DNA from: Neonectria sp. B-13
Taxonomy: Eukaryota > Ascomycota > Sordariomycetes > Hypocreales > Nectriaceae
Length of the DNA stretch: 64,000 nucleotides
Reading direction: 5' to 3'
NCBI GenBank assembly: GCA_002682825.1
Contig: NOKP01000014.1
Location: 62,001-126,000, forward strand
The notes under the pieces: model-generated
Told to the model about the DNA's origin: nothing
Seen by the model: only the letters and a program-made list of their open reading frames with translations
The model's database searches: none
Shown: positions 1 through 11,031 of the stretch, one piece after another
Layout of the letters: each line of letters begins with the position of its first letter
How positions within the stretch are numbered: position 1 is the first letter of the stretch
Translations under genes and position numbers: made by a program

Positions 1-2075
1 GCAGGTCAGTACACTCCCATCCACAGCTGCTTGGGGATGGTGTGGAAGATTTTTAAGAACCTCGGAAAGAATGACTGACAGCTTCAACCTCTGTTAAGGT
101 AGGAATCGATTGTTCGTCCATTTTGGTGTTTGGGACCTTCGTGTCTACTTCCTAATATGAATGATGTAGTGTCCCTAAGGCACGTCTGGGCTGGGGTGAC
201 TCCAGCAGGAGGGTAGCGCAGCAATTGAGACGGTCAAAAAGCCGAGAGAAGGACTGGAGCAATGTTAGCAAAAGGCTAGACATGACAGCCACTGTGTTCT
301 GTAAAGGATCCTTCCATACCTCAGATGCGGTGTCAACGTTCCCAGCCTGACCTCCGTTTGCGTTGTCCGTTGCGGGATATGCCAGAGCCTCGCACCCAGG
401 CAAGGGCTTGACGTCTCTGCTTTCCGAGTCTCTTGATGCTCAGGAAGTGTCTGATATTTGGGATGGTAAGCCGCTCAGCTACTTCCGCAAGAAATACAAG
501 GTACCCTGAGACCAGAAATGCAACGAGGTATGCGCCGCTTGGTGCTAGGGTTTGGTGGTCACAATGGTCAAGATGATGGTCCAAACACAAGCAAAGACTG
601 CATTTGGGAGAATCCGTGGCCTCGGAGTAGGCTTATCGTTTGCCTTTGGTGACCCAGCAAAAACAGTAAAGTATTTCCGTTGTTGGACGGGCGGGTGATG
701 ACTGAGAAGGGAGGGAAAGAGAAAGAGACAGAGTGAGCTGGGGAGAGCGAAGAGAGCTCTCTCGCTCTTCGCTTGGTGGGGTGCGGTTAGCGGGCTGTGA
801 ATGGGTGATAGCAGCCTTGTGGTGCAACCGACGGAACAAGCTCGAATGTTGACGTGAGAGACAGTGGACAAAAATATTAAACGTTTTTCTCATTCACTTT
901 ACGCTTCCCAGACTCTGGTGCTGAGGTCTTCAGATCGAGGTCTTCAGATCGAGGTCTTCCATTCCCGGCGGGCTACCGCTACCGAGATGTCGTTCGGGTT
1001 ACAACGAGTTGCGAAGCACACACTCAATCTTTAGAAACCGGCGGAAGTGGGGTGCAGGGTACCTGAAGATTAAAAATAATTACTCTAGATTGGGCGAGAA
1101 ATACCTCTCGATGCACCAGCAATCCGCACTTTTGTCTCGTATAGGACCCATACAGACATGTCATTCCTTGATCATACCATTGTACCGTCCATCCGAGACG
1201 CACTCACTAATTGGGACTCTGCAACCCGCATACCTTAGTCTACTACCTAGATAGTAGGTAGTACTGCCTCTCTCAAGGCAAGGTTCCGCTAGAAACTCAC
1301 CAATCTGAGCAACTAATACCTGGCATCCACTCGCTCGATAGCGACTGGAAAAGCACTGATTTGTACTTTAGGTGGAGAGATTGCTCGGCGCTGCGGCCAT
1401 TCCAAATATCCGCCGGCCAGCATCGGCAGGCCCTCTCTGTCGTCACTGCCTCGCATATTGCCCGCGTGAGGTCTCGTGGGGCTTAATTGTGAAGTAGGTA
1501 AGCTACAACGGCCACCCCTCGCTCGATTCATCTGCCCAACCCAGCCCAGCCGCCTGGAAGCATCCCTTGCCATCACCTGCCATCACATGCTGTGTACCTA
1601 CGGATACCTGTTCAGTTCTGTGTCAGGTTGTCGCGATTAATTGCTCCTTCCCCGGTTAGGTGAGTGCGCTATCTTCCATCATGACCTCCGTCGCCCGTCT
1701 CCCATCTCCCCACTTTCTCGTGTCTTGTCTGCGGAAGCTACGACCTTGAGCTGGCATTCCCCGCCCAACACAACATCCAACACAGTGGCAGCATCACCCT
1801 CTTCGTCGCTTCGCCACTCTCTCCTCTACACCTCGCACCAATAAAGAGGAGTTGGCTGTCTATAATTTCCCAAACCACCACCCATTTGCCTTCTGGCTTA
1901 GTAACACGACCCTCCCCTAACCTTTCCTCTCAGGACACAGCACCCCATCAACCACTCCACCTCAAGGAGTTCATAAATCACGGTCTCTCTACAGCGTCTG
2001 CCCAGCCATACGTGCTCCTAGGTCGGGTACCGTAGGCTTCGTTTCGGTGTGTGTACTGCGTCCGTTTGAGAGTTC
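1..2075. other. Upstream stretch with no assignable gene
   Basis: No recognisable protein family is encoded here. On the minus strand between about 150 and 600 there are overlapping open frames with one hydrophobic stretch, which could be exons of a small unassigned membrane protein, but I cannot join them with confidence. From about 1650 to 2075 the plus strand is C/T-rich, as expected for the promoter and 5' leader of the aminopeptidase gene that follows. A short tandem repeat lies at 923-960. Confidence 0.5.
923..960. repeat. 14-bp tandem repeat, about 2.7 copies
   Basis: The unit GAGGTCTTCAGATC occurs twice in a row and is followed by a partial third copy. It lies in non-coding DNA and has no evident function. 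Confidence 0.85.
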
Positions 2076-4302
2076 ATGCTCCTCCAGACCACGGCAAGGC
2101 TCCTCCGTCTGGCAACACCAAGGCCGCCGCCTTCGACATCAGCGTCTCCCACACGTCGTCTCTTCTCATCTGCAGTCATGGACAAGGTTGATACGACTTC
2201 CAGGCTCTCTCACCTGAGGAGCTTGATGAGGGACCGTAACGTCCAAGTCTACGGTGAGCCCCGACGGGCACCACAGCCTTCCCCTTCTGGCTCCCGCCTC
2301 CCTTCGGCCTCGTGACATCTCACATCACTGACCCTACGCTTTCTCCGTGCAGTAATCCCCTCCGAAGATAGCCACTCTTCCGAGTACATCGCAGACTGTG
2401 ATGCCAGGCGCGAGTTCATTTCTGGATTTACCGGCTCAGCTGGATGTGCCGTTGTCACTCTGCAATCCGCCGCTCTTGCCACTGATGGCCGCTACTTCAA
2501 CCAAGCCGCATCCCAGCTAGACAACAACTGGACTTTGCTCAAGCAGGGTCTCCAAGATGTCCCTACCTGGCAGGAATGGTCCGCTGAGCAGTCTGCCGGC
2601 GGTAAGAATGTTGCCGTGGACCCGTCTCTCATCTCTGGGTCTACGGCCAAGAATCTGGCTGACAAGATTCACAAGTCTGGTGGCGCGGAATTGTTACCCG
2701 TTGACGAGAACTTGGTTGATCTGGTCTGGGCGGCAGAACGGCCAGCTCGGCCCTGCGAGCTCGTCTCTATCCAGCCCGATAGGCTCGCTGGAGAATCGGT
2801 TCAGAACAAGCTCATTAAGCTTCGCCAAGAGCTCGAGAAGAAGCACTCCCCTGGCTTTGTTGTCTCCATGCTTGATGAAATTGCCTGGCTTTTTAACCTG
2901 CGAGGAAATGATATTCCCTTCAACCCAGTCTTCTTCTCCTACGCCATCGTTACGCCTGCTTCCGCCACCCTTTACATGGACTCCTCCAAGGTAGACGAGA
3001 ACTGTCGCTCCCATCTGGCCGCAAACAAGGTCAACATCAAGCCTTACAGTGCCATCTTGGACGATTCAAGAGAGTTGCATGCGACTGTCAGCAAGCAGCG
3101 TAGATCTGAGGGCGGTACTGCAACCGGAAGTTTTCTCATCTCCACTAAGGGCTCGTGGGCCCTCAAGACCGCCCTTGGGGGGGACTCAATGGTGGATGAA
3201 GTTAGGAGCCCCATTGGCGATGCCAAAGCTATCAAGACGGAGGCCGAGGTCAATGGAATGCGGTCCTGTCACGTGAGGGATGGTGCCGCCTTGATACAAT
3301 ATTTCGCTTGGCTTGAGCAACAGCTCGTGGTGAAGAAGAGCAAGCTGGATGAAGTGGAGGCTGCCGACGAGCTTGAAAAGTTGCGTTCCGTCAAGGTCGA
3401 CTTTGTTGGCCTTTCCTTCCCAACCATTTCTTCCACTGGTGCAAAGTACGTTGTCAACCCTTCGCGGCTCCGTCCCAAGTGACTCTATAACACTCTCCTC
3501 TGCGGGTAGCCGGGTACATTCTCAGCCAAGGCCTTGTACTGACATACAATCGCCCATAGTGCTGCTATCATTCACTACGGCCCAGAAAGAGGGAATTGCG
3601 CCACTATTGACCCTGGCGCTATTTACCTTTGTGATTCTGGTGCCCAATATCGTGATGGGACCACGGATACCACACGAACGCTGCACTTTGGAACCCCTAC
3701 CGATGTCGAGAAGGAGGCCTATACCCTTGTTCTGAAGGGCCATATTGGTCTAGATCTGGCTGTCTTCCCCAAGGGAACGACCGGGTTCGCACTTGACTCT
3801 TTGGCCAGACAACACCTATGGGTAAGCATGCTGAAAACGGACTAAAGAATGCAACTCCTAACCCACGAAACAGAAGAATGGACTCGACTACAGGCATGGA
3901 ACTGGGCACGGTATCGGATCGTTCTTGAACGTTCACGAGGGTCCAATTGGCATTGGTACGCGAGTCCAGTTTGCCGAGGTTGCACTCGCCCCAGGAAACG
4001 TGATATCCAACGAGCCTGGTTTCTATGAAGATGGAAAGTTCGGCATCCGGATCGAAAACGTCATCATTGTCAAGGAGGTCAAGACTAAGCATTCCTTTGG
4101 AGACAAGCCATTCCTTGGATTCGAACATGTCACAATGGTTCCGTACTGCCGCAACCTGCTCAATGTGGACCTGCTCACCGAGACTGAGAAGGTGTGGCTT
4201 AACTCTTACCATGCCGAGGTCTTGGAGAAGACTCGAGGTTATTTCGAGGAGGACGAGGTGACGATGGCTTGGCTCAAGCGGGAGACAGAACCTATTGAGT
4301 GA
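2076..4302 (+). CDS. ampp: Xaa-Pro aminopeptidase P, M24B metallopeptidase
   Basis: This peptidase removes an N-terminal residue that precedes proline, using two metal ions. Four exons join cleanly with introns at 2254-2352, 3446-3559 and 3822-3873, giving 653 residues, normal for fungal AMPP. The catalytic C-terminal half has the pita-bread signature: Asp449 and Asp460 in the [19 protein letters not shown] segment, the [10 protein letters not shown]...VHE histidines, and Glu residues in NEPGFYE and RIENV. The first ATG gives an Arg/Ser/Thr-rich, acid-poor leader of 34 residues that looks mitochondrial. A second in-frame ATG at 2178 (MDKVD) would give a leaderless cytosolic form. The gene converges on the FUN14 gene, 254 bp away. 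Family identity is very secure; dual targeting is inference. Confidence 0.97.
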
Positions 4303-4556
4303 TGGAAACTGACGGGTTGAACCGTGAGACAATGGTGAGTAAAACGGTAAAAGTTCAACTCAACGAGGAGAGAGCATGCCAATATGGGATCTTTGATTGG
4401 CGATGGGTGACATATTTATTATTTACCTTCAAATACGATGCCTCTATGATACACGGAACGGCTTGACATGTACTATCATCAACAACTCGCGCAGCTATTC
4501 CACGCCCATATCAGCGTGAACTTTTAGCAATAGAGAGGAACGAATGCGAGCAAACC

Positions 4557-5144
4557 CTATAGGTGCACAAACGCGGCCAAGATGAAAGTCACAAGAAAAG
4601 ATGTCGTGAACCACGGCTTCCCCTTGCTCTTTTCCCACAGAGCGCTGCCCTCCAAAAGCTTCCGGATACCTAATAGGCGAGTCACGTCCCACCCATAACG
4701 CGCCGCAATCTACAGCAAATCAGTGTTGGATACTGTAGTTACTCAAGAATAATATGCACATGTGGGCCGAAAGGAGGGTGCTTACATGCAGAGAAACAGC
4801 AAACAAGCCACTGAAAAGGGCGAGTGTGCGGGAGAAAAGGGCCACAACTAAGCCGGTTGCAAAACCTTGAGAAACACAAGCAAAGTCAGTTAACATCCGA
4901 GGCAGCTGTATAGAAGAGAAGGTAACGCACCAGCAACACTGCCGCTAGAAACCTGGCTAACAGTTTCGGGGGACACATCCAAAGCGGATGGGCGGCGCCG
5001 TCGAGGCGGCGAGGAGGCGGCCAAGGTCGGAGCGTCGCATCGAATAGCCCGGCGGTTGACCAGGAAGCTGCCAGCACACGCAGCAGGGCCAATACCGCCA
5101 GCAATGGCTCGGAAGGCCATGCGGGAACTAAACATTCGATTCAT
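4557..5144 (-). CDS. FUN14-domain mitochondrial membrane protein
   Basis: This is a small FUN14-family protein, related to the FUNDC1 mitophagy receptor of animals and Fun14 of yeast, and expected in the mitochondrial outer membrane. Three exons (introns 4866-4930 and 4710-4785) give 148 residues. The N-terminal half is basic and Ser/Ala-rich. The family signature follows at residues 68-98: a glycine-containing hydrophobic stretch (GSVAGFATGLVVALFSR and onward), with a final hydrophobic segment at the C-terminus (FTTSFLVTFILAAFVHL). The first exon join restores Gly-Phe-Ala-Thr inside the conserved motif, which supports the splice choice. I see no LIR motif of the animal FUNDC1 type near the N-terminus. 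A second in-frame Met lies eight residues downstream. Role in mitophagy or lipid contact sites is inferred from the family. Confidence 0.9.
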
Positions 5145-5879
5145 TGCTGCTTGGCGTTGACTCCGGGTGCTCTACCGGCTCAATTGGGTGTCTTTCTGAA
5201 GGGATTGGTCGACAAGAAAGGGAGTAGAGAGTGACGAGTCCGAAGGGTTGACGCGGGGAGCTGTCAAGCTGTGCAGGTGGGCGTCGATATGTATTACGTC
5301 AGGGACCGGCAGCAAGCCGACGCCAGCCTCGCAGCCAATGAACGGAAGGGACTGGTTCACGCGGATGCTTTTGGGCATTCCGTCGGCATTGGAATCCAGT
5401 ACTGAGGACCAGGTGCATGAGATGCAAGGTATAATAAGCATCCGCTGACACTGCAGTACAGTAGTCGAATAGATACTCGTAGGCATCCATGCTAATCCTA
5501 TGTCATTTTCTTACACAGACAAGAGACAGCACTAAGTAGCTATGAATTCATGTCGTGTTGGTGGTTGACGTCTCTTTTTGCTGTCAGCTCACGTTCCGCC
5601 GCCCACAGCAGGACATTGTCGAGTATCGAGGATCAAGATATTTGCTTTGTATTAACTTATACGTGGAAAAGAGTTCGCTCGTTCGCTCATCGTGTTGGGG
5701 CCAATGGTAACCCCCCCGTAAACAGTACCTAACCCATACACCAAGCTGCACCCGTAGGTATATAGCCTTGCAGACGCCCAACGCCAATCGACTTTGCCAA
5801 TCGAAATACCACCCGAAATACCAATCGAAATGCCCGTTCCGTAGCCTTTTTCACATTATGCACCTCCCCCCCTTCGTCA
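5145..5879. other. Intergenic, no gene seen
   Basis: Upstream of the FUN14 gene and downstream of the CenH3 gene, both on the minus strand. It contains a short imperfect repeat around 5800-5830 (AATCGAAATACCA-like units) and C-runs near 5865-5895. No coding sequence is supported. Confidence 0.6.
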
Positions 5880-6433
5880 TCAACCAAGCCCCCCCCAAAC
5901 ACCGCGTATCCGCCTGGCTAGTTGAATGTCCTTTTGCATGATGGTAACCCTCTTGGCGTGGATGGCGCAGAGGTTTGTGTCTTCAAACAGGTGAACCATG
6001 AAGGCCTCGGCGGCTTCCTGCAAGGCCTGAATGGCCTGGCTCTGCCATCTCATTCCCTCTCCCTTGGGACGAACTGTCAAGGCGATTTCGCGGACCTATT
6101 GAAGGCGTTAGTCTCCGGTAGACTCGGCGGGGCGCGCAAGAGACCTCGGCGGGGTGCAACTAACGAGACGCGCAAAGGGGAGCTTGAGCAGCAAAAGCTT
6201 TGTGTGGCCTTGGTAGAGGCGGATTTCTCGGAGGGCAACGGTGCCAGGACGGTATCTTCGCTTTGCGCGTACAGGAACGGGATCACCAGCTGTGGGCAAG
6301 GGTTAGTCCTTTTCTTTGTCGCAAGTTTTTGCCGGCTCGCATTCGCGATTCTGCGGCGGCTGGTTGGAGAATGAGACGTACCCTGAACGTCACTGGCTCG
6401 CGACTTGCGGGACGCGCCGGATTTCCGTGCCAT
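5880..6433 (-). CDS. cenH3: Centromeric histone H3 variant (CenH3/CENP-A)
   Basis: This histone replaces H3 in centromeric nucleosomes and founds the kinetochore. Three exons (introns 6290-6381 and 6096-6164) give 130 residues. The histone fold is clear: [16 protein letters not shown] for the alpha-N region, [17 protein letters not shown] for helix 1, [20 protein letters not shown] for helix 2, and [20 protein letters not shown] for helix 3. Features that separate it from canonical H3 are loop 1, three residues longer than in H3 (RPKGEG insertion), a Trp at position 76 where H3 has Phe, a divergent N-tail lacking the canonical H3 tail sequence, and a Gly-rich C-terminus. The tail before the RYRPG motif is only about 29 residues. 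The gene is transcribed divergently from the derlin gene. The ATG chosen is the first that fits the histone frame; the frame is open upstream but without histone-like sequence. Confidence 0.95.
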
Positions 6434-7338
6434 GGCGGACCTGCGCGAGAGCTCTGAGAGGAATGAAGAAAGAGTGACGATGAAGAGAAAGATCTCTTGA
6501 AGCTTGCAGTTCGATCGCGATGCGCAGAGAAAGAGAGTCAGAGATGTGTGAGAATGGAGGTGCTGAAGGACCGTGGGCCGTTGGCCGGCGCAAGTGGGAA
6601 TCAATTAAAGAAGGCACGCGCTTTCGCATCCCCAGCCCCGCGAATTTCGCGTTGATTGATTCCCACGCACATTGACAATCGATACCAGCCACCAGCCACC
6701 GGCCCCACCAGCCTTCGAAGTAATTTACCCGCGACAAGGGTTAGTAGACTAAGTACGTACCTGCTAAGTACGAGGAGGCAGTCAGCCACAGCTTACCAGG
6801 CCAACTATTAGCCACATTCCTCCATGCCCCATACTGCTCGTCGTGCTGCGTACCTGCCCCCCGGCACTGATGCGAGGTACTTTGTCCTCTACTTCCTACA
6901 CGGAGGACGAAGTACCAAGCTCAGGCAGTGCCCACGCGCGGGCCGGGGTCCTTCAAGGAAAGTGGAGGCACCCGACTCAAACACTGTGATGCCGTAACAG
7001 CAGCCACCGCCTCCAAACAGTCAACGTCAGCGCTTCCGTGGAAAGGCCACCTCACAATCGCACTAACCGTGCATCTATTCGTCTACTTACTTGCTTACTA
7101 GCCTGCTCCATTCGATATCTTGTCTTGCCCCAAAGGACCCAAATTATTCATACGACTCAGCATCTGAACCTTCAGGTTACCCCATCCCGTCGAGCCTGAC
7201 GTTCCCGTCGGTGCGCATCTTGACCTTGCACTGTATCCTTACCTGGCTTCAATTCCTCACCTCGTCCTATCCTACGTCTTGCCTCCTCCCTCCGCAACCC
7301 GTGAAACGACTCCGTACCGTCCACATCGCTCCCCTCCA
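6434..7338. promoter_or_regulatory. Divergent promoter region, CenH3 / derlin
   Basis: This gene-free stretch separates the divergent starts of CenH3 and the derlin gene. The part nearest the derlin ATG is C/T-rich on the plus strand, like a fungal leader. I see no clear MCB or other named cell-cycle element. Confidence 0.5.
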
Positions 7339-8256
7339 ATGGATCAAGTCATGGATGGAGGCCGTCTGCCTCTCGAGACTTGGTTCTGGGAAATGCCTAC
7401 GTGTACCCGATGGTGGACGACGGCGACCGTCCTCACGAGCGCCTTGGTCCAGTGCCAGATGGTGACGCCCTTCCAACTGTTCTACAGCTTCCGCGCCGTC
7501 TTTGCGAAATCGCAGGTTAGTCGCCCCTCTCCTTTCTGTCTCTCTCCTCTTCACTCCCTCTCCTCCCACTCCATCCCGCCCTTGCTCTCCTTTGGTCCCC
7601 TCTTCCATCTTGCGCATCGTAAGCACACGGCGCTGCCCCGCATTGCATCGTCTTTCCCTCCAGTTTGTAACGACGTGCTTATCATTCCGTGTTTACAGTA
7701 TTGGCGACTCCTGACCACCTTCCTCTACTTCGGCCCCTTCTCCCTCGACCTCCTCTTCCATGTCTATTTTCTCCAACGCTACGCCCGACTCCTTGAGGAA
7801 TCCTCCGGCCGCTCCCCGGCGCATTTCTCCTGGCTTCTCGTCTACGCCATGGCCAGCTTGATCGCCTTGTCACCCCTCGTCTCCATGCCCTTCCTTGGCC
7901 ATCCTCTCTCGTCCACTCTCGTCTACATCTGGTCCCGTCGAAACCCCGATACCAGACTCAGCTTCCTCGGCCTGCTGGTCTTCACTGCCCCTTACCTCCC
8001 GTGGGTTCTGATGGGCTTCAGCCTCGTCTTGCATGGGACCATCCCAAAGGACGAGATGATGGGTGTTGTTATCGGGCATGTATGGTACTTCTTCACTGAT
8101 GTGTACCCACCTCTGCACAACGGTTCCCGGCCCCTGGATCCTCCCGGCTGGTGGAGGCGCCTATTTGAGGCGCGTGCGCAGGATGACTCGGCCGATGCCA
8201 TCAACAACGACATCATGGTTGCTGGGGCGAGGGACGTTGGGCCTCGCGATCTGTAG
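7339..8256 (+). CDS. Derlin (Der1-like ER protein)
   Basis: Derlins are rhomboid-like pseudoproteases of the ER membrane that help to retrotranslocate misfolded proteins in ER-associated degradation. Two exons with one intron at 7516-7698 give 244 residues. The derlin core is obvious: YWRLLTTFLYFGPFSLDLLF with the conserved Trp-Arg pair, then LQRYARLLEE, a run of hydrophobic helices, IWSRRNPDTRLSFLGLL, APYLPWVLMGFSL and a C-terminal VWYFFTDVYP motif. The cytosolic tail is short and acidic to polar, without an obvious SHP-box. The intron is 183 nt long, a multiple of three, and has no in-frame stop, so intron retention would insert 61 residues after Gln59. The start is the ATG of MDQVMDGG; no better ATG lies upstream in frame. 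Confidence 0.92.
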   Translation: MDQVMDGGRLPLETWFWEMPTCTRWWTTATVLTSALVQCQMVTPFQLFYSFRAVFAKSQVSRPSPFCLSPLHSLSSHSIPPLLSFGPLFHLAHRKHTALPRIASSFPPVCNDVLIIPCLQYWRLLTTFLYFGPFSLDLLFHVYFLQRYARLLEESSGRSPAHFSWLLVYAMASLIALSPLVSMPFLGHPLSSTLVYIWSRRNPDTRLSFLGLLVFTAPYLPWVLMGFSLVLHGTIPKDEMMGVVIGHVWYFFTDVYPPLHNGSRPLDPPGWWRRLFEARAQDDSADAINNDIMVAGARDVGPRDL

Positions 8257-9112
8257 TCAAGTTGGGGGATATGGTGAGAACCTGGACACGGCAGAGACGT
8301 GCCTCAACTTAGCCTAGGTGATGACGATTAGGTTGACATTGGGTCTCTTTGAGCATATCTACTTAGTTAAGCATTTGGGCTCGGCGTTTTGGTAGAGCAT
8401 AAGACACGGGATGTCTGATTGGGATTGGGCTTATGGTGGCGTTGGGGACAACCACGACTACAGTCGTTCATATTTATTCTTATCCACTGCATTCATTTGC
8501 TTCCCTTATCTTTCTTTACCCAGACGATTTCCTGTCTTGTCTCTTTGTCCACGCCAGTGGAGTTATTCATGATGATACAACTCTAGGAACATCCGATACA
8601 CGGGCCAGCCATCTATGTACCGTTGGTCGACGGTCTTGGGCATGTTCCCATGAATTGCCAAAGTAACGCAGCCAATTCATCATTTAGGCGCATCATCTGC
8701 CATATCACCCGCTGACCGATGTACCGACGGAGGCAACTTGACAGGGGTGATGGCGAACGGAAGACAGGTGCCGGTCAAGGAGGTAGTCTAACCCTTCATT
8801 TATCCCGCTCTAGACTAGCAGCCCAATGCGGTGATGTCAGTACCTCAGAGCCCCGAGCCCCGCGGGAGCTGTCGTATAGCAATCACCCCCCTGCAGTTAG
8901 TGCTGATGCACTGGCGCGCTGACGTCGGGTCGCTCACCATGCACCATGCAACCATGGCGAGCTTGCCCCGCCACCATGAATGGACTTTATAATTCTGGCC
9001 TTCGCCGCCCCTCCATCCCGACCCTACGAATTCCTCCTCTGTGCGCCGCCCTCGACCGAAGAAACACACTCGATCGCTTGCGACCGTCCCTCCAAAACCA
9101 CCCATTTGTAAA
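8257..9112. other. Intergenic, no gene seen
   Basis: 3' region of the derlin gene followed by the promoter of the dioxygenase gene. No coding sequence is supported. Confidence 0.6.
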
Positions 9113-9758
9113 ATGAAGGCCTACTACTACGACAACCTCCCCGTCCGTGAAGCCCTCTTCAACCATCCTGACTTTGAGTCTCCCGGCTAACAACTATTCA
9201 CAGGGCGACCAACGCCTCCCTCATGATTCCGGTCGGGAGGTGGATGCCGACGCTCTCCTCGCGCTCGGTGTCTACTACTATCACCTTCCCGAGCTCCAGA
9301 GTGTTGACGAGCTGGCCGAGAAGCGTGGATACAGGAACCGGGACGAGATCAAGGTCTCCCCGAAGACGATGGGCGACGTGTACGAGGAAAAGGTCAAGAT
9401 GTTCTTCAAGGAGCATTTGCATGAGGATGAGGAGATCCGGTACATTCGCGACGGCCGTGGCTACTTCGACGTCCGCAGTAAGGACGACCAGTGGGTGCGC
9501 GTTCAGCTTGACAAGGATGACTTGCTCATCCTGCCGGCCGGCATTTACCACCGCTTTACTACCGACGAGGACAACGTAAGCATTATCGAGATCAGTGCGA
9601 GACTCACCTCGTGCCATGCTAACCGGTGCCCGAGCTAGTTTGTCCACGCCATGCGACTGTTCAAAGACGAGCCCAAGTGGACTGCTCTGAACCGTGAGCC
9701 CGAGCTGGACCAGAACACACACCGGCAAGAATACGTGAAGGAATTCCTAGCCCAGTGA
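9113..9758 (+). CDS. ADI1: Acireductone dioxygenase (methionine salvage)
   Basis: This cupin enzyme oxidises the acireductone intermediate of the methionine salvage pathway to the keto-acid precursor of methionine plus formate. Three exons give 173 residues. The first exon is only ten codons ([10 protein letters not shown]), followed by an intron at 9143-9203 with an unusual GTCCGT donor, a CTAAC branch-like site and a CAG acceptor. The second intron is 9576-9638. Metal-binding residues are visible in [11 protein letters not shown] (two His and a Glu) and in the IYHRF segment (third His). The C-terminal block [11 protein letters not shown] is characteristic of the eukaryotic family. Length and motif order match yeast Adi1 well. 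Fe versus Ni form, and so product choice, cannot be told from sequence. Confidence 0.96.
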
Positions 9759-11031
9759 AGGCACCCACGTGTGACCAGGAGGTTTGTTCCAGGCAGCGCC
9801 GCCAATCCAGCCTGCGTGCTAGTTGAAGCGTGTGACCAGGGAAACAGATAGACCGCAGGTTGCTGGTGACGATATGGCACAATATCCCATCGATCCCTTC
9901 TAAAAGCATGTTTTTGTATGTGAGTGCGAAGTCTACCCTCGAGGGCCGCAGTAGATATAAACCAAAAGAGGGGATAATTAAGTTGTGCACCGTTGACGTG
10001 ATTTGGGGACATTTTGACGCCACTTAGGGTGACGTGGGACAGCCTCCGTCTCAATGAGATGACAGTCGGGTAAGGGTGAAAATAGGGAGGGATAGCTCTA
10101 AATGTTAGGGATAGGGAGTGCACTGTACTGTAACATACCGATTAAGTTGATTATTTTAGTAGTCGCGGCCAGTAATCCGGGCCATTGAATTGGTTGACGG
10201 CGTGGATGTGGAGACCTGCACAACTCAACACTTATTATTGGATTAAACCGGCACCCCGTTGACCTAAGTATGCAGACGATGATGTGGTACCTGGTGGCCT
10301 TTTAGAAGCTACTCCGGTATGCAGTTCGGCCCATCTCGCTGGCAGCTTTTCGCCAATATTTACATCCCTTGGTAACTAGGCAGGCACACGTTTGAGATGA
10401 TCAACGTCTTGGTATTACGGCATCCGGCAGGGTCGGCTTCTGTTGCTTCCAGCCATTGAAGCCCCTCGCTACACTTAGAAAGAAGAACAGGCCTCCTGAA
10501 GTAATCCCGGTAACGCGCGTCGGTGTACCCCTCTGGCAGCTCGATACCAGGGCCCGTGCCGAGGGGCCGAACCCCGGGTCCGAGAGCTCCGTGCAAGCCG
10601 GTGCCGAAGATCGAAGTCGACTCACTCCAAACTTAGCATCAGTGACGGGCGCTTAGGGACAGCTAGCTGCCATTCCATAAGTTCCTGGACAATTTACGAA
10701 TAGTTGTACTAACGGTATTCACTAAGGTACAGTCTAGCATGTCTGAAGGTGACGTTGCGTTCCTATTGTTAATGGCAGGCTCCAATTAGCGGGGCATCCG
10801 TATTAACGCCGGGCATGTACAGTACATACTATCCTCTCCACGCCAAAAACAGAGGTACCTCTTTTTTGGACGTACATACCTGGTGAGAATTGGTAGGCGA
10901 TACTTCCACCACCTCAAGCTCCATCTCTTGTTCCTCATCCCAACGTCGCCACCACGTTACCACAACACAACACCGAAGAGGCCAACGTCTCCTCACCCCC
11001 GACCGACACTTATCGGGCCTCTAAGTGCAAA
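9759..11031. other. Intergenic, no gene seen
   Basis: Non-coding as far as I can tell. The part from about 10900 to 11030 is C/A-rich and probably the leader of the following dehydrogenase gene. Several TTAGGG hexamers occur near 10023, 10105 and 10650, but not in a pattern that suggests a function. Confidence 0.55.

Noticed and set aside
10023..10655. Scattered TTAGGG hexamers as a possible internal telomere repeat
   Set aside because: Single hexamers separated by hundreds of bases, not in tandem.
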